Assembly (NCBI RefSeq): GCF_028389875.1
Contig: NC_084665.1
Span: 3,162,001-3,226,000, forward strand
Source: Rhea pennata
Taxonomy: Eukaryota; Chordata; Aves; Rheiformes; Rheidae
Length of the DNA: 64,000 nt
Direction of reading: 5' to 3'
Positions 57,164 through 64,000 of the stretch are shown here, in pieces; the first letter of the stretch is position 1, and every line of letters starts with the position of its first letter. The notes under the pieces are model-generated. The model had not been told where the DNA came from. It saw nothing but the letters and a program-made list of their open reading frames with translations, and did no database searches. The translations under genes were made by a program, and so were the position numbers.

Positions 57164-60100
57164 CTGTATAAAAGGGGAAAAAGAAAAATCTCAATACAGC
57201 AGTTTTATGAAGCAATTTACACAGTGATCAGTGTGCTTGGTGCATTTGAAAACCCGGTAGTTTCATGTGTTCTTTAAACACAGTTAATTTTCAAACTGTT
57301 TACGTAGCCTCAGCTGCCTGAGAGAAGCAGAAGCAACCAAACTGTCAGCTGATGATATGCAGCCTGGAAAAAGAGAATAGAAACTCTCCATTGATATTTT
57401 AAAACACTTTGTAACAGCTTTTTTTTCTGCTGATCTTACAGTGATCTTACATGTATCACACAGTAAAGGCCTAAGCTTTGCCTTCAAAAAGAAGTCTGAC
57501 TACATTTCCCATTTAAATCACTAGAAGCAAGACTTTAAATTAGATCCTCACAAATTTTGATGAGTTACCTGTAATGAGACTGCCTGATCCTAGACTGATA
57601 AAATTACACAAGACCTCCTGCACAGACTGGAGAAGAGGTTATATCTTGTCCAACTAAAGCGATTCCTACCTTTCAATGCCTTGGAAAGCAAGTCTCTCTA
57701 AGTAATAAAACCCCCCAAAATTTCTTATCTGTGGTGTCATTCGCTAGTAGTCCAGACTGAGTTTGGCACAATTCCTCCAAAATTTTATTTCTGTCTTTTC
57801 CTAAGTATTCTGACTGGGAAGAGTAGCTACAAAAAAAATTAAAGGAGCACACAGCAGAAGCTAAGCAACTTCTCTCAAAATATACATTATTGCTGCACAA
57901 TAATCACCATACATACACACAAACATATATATACACGAGTATATATGAAGCTGTACTTCTAAGCATTTAGTTGACCAACACGCTTCGGGCAGAAACACTG
58001 AGGTCTCAACTGTTATTTCAGTCAAGAAATATATATATAAATACTTCAGGCAACATGATTTCCTTTGCTTTGCAGCAGTCTCAAGCAGGAATAAGGGCAA
58101 ACCATGCTCCATGCCAGCGGACAACTAGCTCGCTGCACCTGGAACCACCAGCAGCTGAGAGCAGAGATCATTTTTTCCTCTAGTAAGCATTTCTCCAAGA
58201 AATACCAGAGCACAGTCAGAGCTGGGACAGAAAGAGTTTCACCACATACCAAAATATTCCAGATTGCAACAACTTATGTACTACTGGGCTAAAGTCAAGG
58301 CTTTCAGCAGCTTTTCTACATAGTACCGGAGGAGAAAACCTCCCTCCCCAACTCAGTATAAGGTTATGGCGTGACTGCTCGGGTACTCACTGGGCTAGGT
58401 TACTTCCCTATACATCCCAAAACTGCATCCACTCCTCTACCACCTACCCACAGGTACCCGTCTGGCCCCTCTTGCCCAGGATTCAGTTTAGCGACTGAGC
58501 CCTCAGAGCATATTTTTAGCTCTCTTCAATGAGAAAAGTGTCTCTTTTTTTGTTTGACTGGTCACTCAGAGTAACACAGCCCCGCTGTGTCCTCCCACCT
58601 CCCGCGCGAGATGCGATGCTGCCCTCACCACCTCCCACGGGTTTGCATCAAGGAGGGACAACAGCAGCTTCGAGCAGGCTTTTCTAGGGCCCAGCGCACC
58701 CATGTTGGGGGACTTGGGTCCATCAGTATCAAGGCTGATGGACAGAAAAAAACAGCTTGCAAACTGTTCAAGACTGCACCAGAATCAGCTCTGACCCTTC
58801 CAGGCACAATCAGAGCTCATCAAAACACAGGTTTTGAGAATATCAAGGTGGCAAAAATACTTGGTGTGACCCAGATATGAGTTTATGCAAGTCAAGAACA
58901 AATGCTGATGCAGACTACATTCTCTGAGTAATGCTTAGGAATGATTTTCATCTCCTCTTTCTCTTTAGAAGACTCAGTTGAAACATCCCTTCCTTAACTC
59001 ATGCCAAATGCTAATCAATAACGTGACACTTATACCTCATCGCCACAGAGATGTCTGCTTAAAATGCAACCAGGACAGACTCTCTACCCATCAAAACCCA
59101 GCTTCTCATCTGCTGATAAATCCAAGAAAATGTACCGAGGTGCAGATGTAAAATTATCAGGTAAGTCTTTAGTGAGCAATTTAACTAAATTAAATTGCTC
59201 TTGCTCAGCAGAAAAATCTGTTTCATGCCATCAATGCCCTGCACAGGGATTTTTTTGGTGTGCTCAGGCAAAAGCAGCAGCAACACACTTTTCACACTCC
59301 CCTCCACCAGAAAACTTAAGTTCATCTTGGAGGAAAATACATGCAAATTAGGAAATCTCACTACAACTAGGGCACTCCAACCAGCATATTCCAGGTCTGC
59401 CCTGTTTAAATCAAGCAGTTTAGCAACAGCTAATAGATTAACTTAGAGCCCACTTAATGGAATAGCTGCGTTGTTCTTTTACTAAGCAGCTGCAGACTGC
59501 AGACATTGAATATATTATCACATGCTAAGATAAAGGAAAAAAAAAAAAAAAAAAAAAAAGAACCCACAGCTACTAACATTGCATTTCCTTGGGCTTTTGC
59601 CCAACTTCTGGTTCTGTCCAAACGCGTACAAAATCTGAAGTTGGTTTTGCCTAATGCAAGTTTTCAGAGAGGATGTGAAAAGAGCATTCCCTCTCCGGTC
59701 ATACTTAAATACGAAAAAGACTTTCCTGAGAGCATGACATCCAAATTTGAAAAATTTCCTGGTAATTTATAGGCTAGGCCTAGGGACAGTCTGGAGACTA
59801 ATACTGAGTGAGGTTTAGAGGAGCAAGAACAGGATAAAATTTATGAGGAACACACACTTGCTGGGCTTGCAGGCCTAAAAGGAGAGAGAAATACACGTGT
59901 AGCTCACATGGCCTTTATAATCTAGCAGGCTCAACGATCAAACAAAATGCTCTCAGACGCCCGATAACAAGACTCTGCTTTGGTTTCAGTGCGTTCTGCT
60001 TCTCTGGTTTGTCCCGGCGTCCCTCAGATCAATAGCTGCAAGTCGGCAGCCCAGCCACGGCCGAAATTCAGAGCACAGGACGCAGAAGCCAAGACCATTT

Positions 60101-63100
60101 TCATTCTTCGTCGTGCAAGGTACCTCCTGATCGCTTGGCGGCAAAAGTGACTTTAAAGGTGATGGAGGACGAAGTACATAACATGAATAATGGCATAACG
60201 AGAATGCGTTCCCCCACTTGTCTAAGAGCAAAAGGCATCTGATCTGCCCAAGTAGATTGATCTGTTGTTTTATTCCACTTGGTCCCTGCCAAAAAAAAAG
60301 AAAAAGAAAGAAAAGACAAGGCATTCAACTGCGCAAAAGCGATTTTACAGACAGGCAGTGAGTGTGAAATCCACTCTGAAACGTTACAAGTTCTGGAGAG
60401 CTTGTGTGATCACACACGGCAAAGCAGTCTTCCACTACAGGAGTAACCGGGTCATCGTCTTCGTTTTGCTGCGAAACCTCCTTTATTTATCATCAAAGGC
60501 AAATTGAGAAGACGCTAATATCAAAAAGTTTGTCCTCTCTGGATATCTGTGGGCATTGAACAAAGCTGCACAGACAACTGTGCGATTCGTTTCTTTCTGG
60601 CCCAACTACACAAAATTTTCCTCAGTGAAAAAAAAAATCTTTGGCCAAGCCTTATTTCTGCTTCAGTAGAGTCACTGTATAGAGAGCGGGGAGGCTGAAT
60701 TACTGAAAATTCACCTAATCTTGAAAACAGATCTTACAGATACAAATTCGACCTAGTCAGTGGGAACACAACAGTATGTGCTATTACTTTTAACATTTGA
60801 GCAACTGACCTCTCCCTTTGGCATTAAGATATAAACAGCATCAGTTCACTGCAAAAGAACTTAAAAATCAAAAGCAAAGGCCCCAAACTCATCTTGCTAT
60901 ATCCAGGATTAAGCAGTCATGTAAGAAATTCATAAACAGAGTCACAGTCCTGGAAACAAGACATAAATTCAAAGGCATTGAACTTGTTCTCACAAGCATT
61001 TTTCATAGAACAAAACAAAAAAAAAAAAAAAAACACAGACAGAAGCTGTCTTGTATTTGCATCATCAGAGCTCAGTTTATTTAAATCCTAAAAATCTTTG
61101 CCCTTTGTAAAATCTGAAAAACAGGAAAATTAATAGTCTACCAGGATTCCTTTAAGTAGATGCTTAATAAAAACAGTAATAAAATACTTACTTAGAATCT
61201 TGAACTTTTGCATTTTCTGAGGAAATATTCCACTGCTTCTCTCTGCCCCTTCCAAAAACTGAACCACAGGATAGCCAGTTTTGCACACACCTCTATGGAC
61301 AACAGGAGTTTTGAAGGTTTTAAAGAACGAAGATATTACCTTGTGAACAGGATCTTGTGAACAGGCACGGACAGCATATATTGAAAAATGGCTTAACAAT
61401 TTCTCAAGCACCACTGTTCCTACAAACCGTTTAATCAGAGGATCCTTTCCAGAGCAAGGCCACTGAGAGACACACACGAAAAAAGCCCCAAAGCTGTGAT
61501 CTGCTGGCTAACATTGCGGTGTATTATATCACCATCTCCTTTGCACAAGAGACAACCAGCTGGCAACGAAAAAGCAAGTCGCAATCGAAGTCAGATGGAG
61601 AATAAATTGTTACTGACACATGCTATGCGCGTGAAGGACATGATAGGCTGAAAAGGAACGTTACTGACTTTGCAGAAGACAACTAAATATTTCAGCTGTT
61701 AAGAAGATCTAAAGAAGGTTGGTCTTGTTGACTGTTTCTCTAATTCAAGTATAAATCTGTCTCCATATAAAACCAAGTATTATCAGGGAGAGCTGTTAGA
61801 GTGGTTACCACGAAGCATCAGCCAACTAATACAAGGTTTATTTCCATTCTCTGCCATCAGAGTACTGAAGATGCAACAAGCAAATTCATGTCTGATCCTA
61901 TAGCTTTCATCATGGCAGCATCCAAAATGCTCACCAATTGATTTAAGGAAAAATCTGAAATCAGGGACTGCTTTTATTTTAGGAACACAGTAAACAGATT
62001 AACAGAAAAGAGGTTATAAGACTCCTAAAGAGTCACTCAGTCTACTCCCTCACTCCAAAAAGGATCAGTTCTACTCAAAGCAGTCGCTTGCTTGCTTCAT
62101 CTCACCAAAGCATGGCAAAGCGCAACGGCTCACGCTTCCTGAGCCTGCCTTTGGTGGCGCAGAGCTGAGCTGAAGGCTGCCTGAGGCCACACACCAAACC
62201 GGGCTAGCTCCTTTCTCACTGAACAGTGATTTTTCTTAGGAGATGACAAATGCATGGAACTATTTTAAAAGTTGAATAAAGCTATACCCAGGAGGCAGAG
62301 ATAGCAAGACATCCAAATCTCACAACCAGTGATGATCCTGTTTACACTAGTCCAAGTACACCCTCTAAATGCTGACCTCAAAATGTTCAGATGGAACAAG
62401 GCATGGAAGTCTTCGCCTTCAAAGGCCTTCTAAATATTGGCCTTGAACTGTTAGGCTGGAGCAAGGCATTGGAGCCTTCATCTCGAAAGGCCCAGCACAC
62501 AAAAGGCTACCTGTCCATCACGTCATGAACGGTACTCTACTCTCCAGCAGCCTGCTTCATTTGATTTGATCCAGAAGCAAACTGTTGGGGGTATTCTGCT
62601 CTACCTCTTCTAACTCAAAGACAAACAATTAGGAATAAGGGCCCTAAAAAGGCAAAGGAAAGACAACTAATCTAAAACCTGCAGATTTTCATAAAGAAAA
62701 GGACAGAAAAAGAAAGGGTTTTTTGAGAATGTTTACAAATGTGCAAGATGCATTTTTAATTCCTCAGAGCGTATGATACCTTATTTTTTAAAGAGATATC
62801 ACCAACAGCAATGGGAGGCAAAGGTGTCCCAATAGAAGAAAAAACTCAAATGAGCATTGACCAGATGTTAGCACACTCATTTAAAAAATAAAGAAAAAAA
62901 AGAAAAAAAAGTTAGTGTTTTGAAAGAAATTCAAGTTGTTCTAACCACAAGAAAATATTGCCAGCTACTGTAATTTACTTGTTGTAGATGAGCTTCTCAG
63001 GTTGGTTTAGCAGAAGTGGCCCAAATGCCCGTGCTGAGAAGCCACCTCTAGGACCTTTTCTTTTGGCGGCGGCATCGGCTCATGGAGACCTCGTGCTGTG

Positions 63101-64000
63101 GCTTAGAACACCCTCATCTTCAGCAACATCCTTTCCCTGCAACACCTCTGTTCACAGCAAACTCTCCACACAATCCCAAGCTCTTCTTAGAGGCTTTCTG
63201 ACCCCTTTCAGCCCCCAAGTAAGCTGTTGCCTACAAGGCATCTTCTTTTGGCTGGGGTAAGGGCTTCAGGCAGTGCCACTCCATGAACGCAGATGAGGTC
63301 TGAAACTTCTTTTAAGCTCCCAAACTCCCCACTCCAGGTGACGTCATGACCGAGCTCCCCTCTTACAGCCTAGACCCTCACTTAAGACTGCTTCGGCGCC
63401 TCTTCAGATTAATATTAAATGATTAAATGTTAACTTAAAATGATCAGCAGCAAGCAGGAGGTCACCTAGCAAGCCATTTACAGGAATTCGGCACTCACCT
63501 CTCCAAGAGGTATGACTTCAAGAGCAGGAGGGGGTGCCTTGGTAAACTGGGGTTTTTCAGAGCTTCAGTAGCAAGCTCTGGCTACTGAGACCTTAATAAC
63601 ATCAGCTCAATTTATGGAAGAGAAAATGATCTTGGGTAGGCCCTGCAAGAATCAAGATCCTGGTGCAGCAAGAAAGGAAAATGAGGCAATGGTACTTGGG
63701 ATTAGGGGAACATAAAGCCACTGAACCAGCAGAAGCAACGGAGCAGCCTGCAGGCATGATACAGGCCTTTGGCAAGAAAACAGGTCTGCAAAAAGCAGAG
63801 CAAATGATGCAAGGCAGGGAGAGGTTTGCCCAAGCATTTACATACCCTGAAGAACAGGGCTATGCTAGCTACATCTCACTTCCCTCCTGTGAGCATCCTC
63901 CCCTTTCTCCTCCGGTCCTCATCCTCCCAACCTCCGCCTAAGCTGACTCCCTTGCAAGAAAATAACAACACAGCTCATCTAATTAAAACACTCTGAGTAT
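57164..64000 (-). other. ABHD12: Partial ABHD12 intron 1
   Basis: No exon 1-like coding segment, no CpG island and no convincing other gene on either strand up to the window end. It holds A-runs (59537-59559, 61017-61034) and a diverged 65-bp tandem repeat (62363-62492). Exon 1 and the promoter should lie beyond 64000; in human the promoter is shared with GINS1, which is not seen here. Confidence 0.75.
62363..62492. repeat. Diverged 65-bp direct duplication
   Basis: Copies 62363-62427 and 62428-62492 share CTAAAT, CTGTT/ATGTT, GG-GCAAGGCAT, CCTTCA/CCTTC and end AAAGGCC. They align over 65 bases without gaps and differ at many positions, so the event is old. Confidence 0.8.

Noticed and set aside
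61130-61477. 115-codon minus-strand open frame upstream of ABHD12 exon 2
   Set aside because: It does not resemble the ABHD12 N-terminus, which should be charged and Ala/Gly-rich, and has no promoter nearby.

Overview
The window is vertebrate nuclear DNA, most likely from a bird. The genes are multi-exon with GT-AG introns, CpG-island promoters and AATAAA signals. The recognisable transposon is CR1, the LINE typical of birds and other reptiles, ending in its ATTCTGTGA-type tail. PYGB spans only about 16 kb here, which fits a compact avian genome. The gene order ENTPD6 > PYGB > < ABHD12 is the arrangement known from human 20p11.21. A crocodile or turtle cannot be excluded from this sequence alone.

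Layout: 1-3000 is upstream intergenic DNA with no gene that I can support. At 3010-3560 a CpG island with a 54-bp tandem repeat forms the ENTPD6 promoter. ENTPD6 (+) has a non-coding first exon near 3260-3329 and 13 coding exons from 4956 to 15997 (442 codons), with a poly(A) signal at 16824. The PYGB CpG island starts almost directly after it (about 16850-18110). PYGB (+) has 20 exons from 17481 to 33096 that join without a frame break into 843 codons, the same length as human PYGB. Its 3' UTR carries a second CpG-rich patch and ends near 33775. About 0.7 kb of homopolymer-rich DNA separates it from the convergent ABHD12 (-), whose exons 13 to 2 lie at 36287-57163. ABHD12 exon 1 (start codon, cytosolic N-terminus) is not in the window, so 57164-64000 is read as part of its first intron.

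Function: NTPDase6 is a Golgi or secreted nucleoside diphosphatase. PYGB is the brain-type glycogen phosphorylase. ABHD12 is a membrane serine hydrolase that breaks down lysophosphatidylserine. They are neighbours but not a pathway. All exon joins were checked by reading phase and by recall of the human proteins.

I found no new multi-gene system. The points most worth a second look are: a perfect 297-bp tandem duplication in an ABHD12 intron, a GC-AG intron in ABHD12, three pure polypurine tracts of at least 50 nt antisense to ABHD12 (one upstream of a 31-nt exon, two in the 3' UTR), an orphan CpG island and a 24-bp perfect palindrome at the PYGB 3' end, the promoter minisatellite and strong-context uORF of ENTPD6, and a CR1 copy with an open 258-codon reverse-transcriptase tail.
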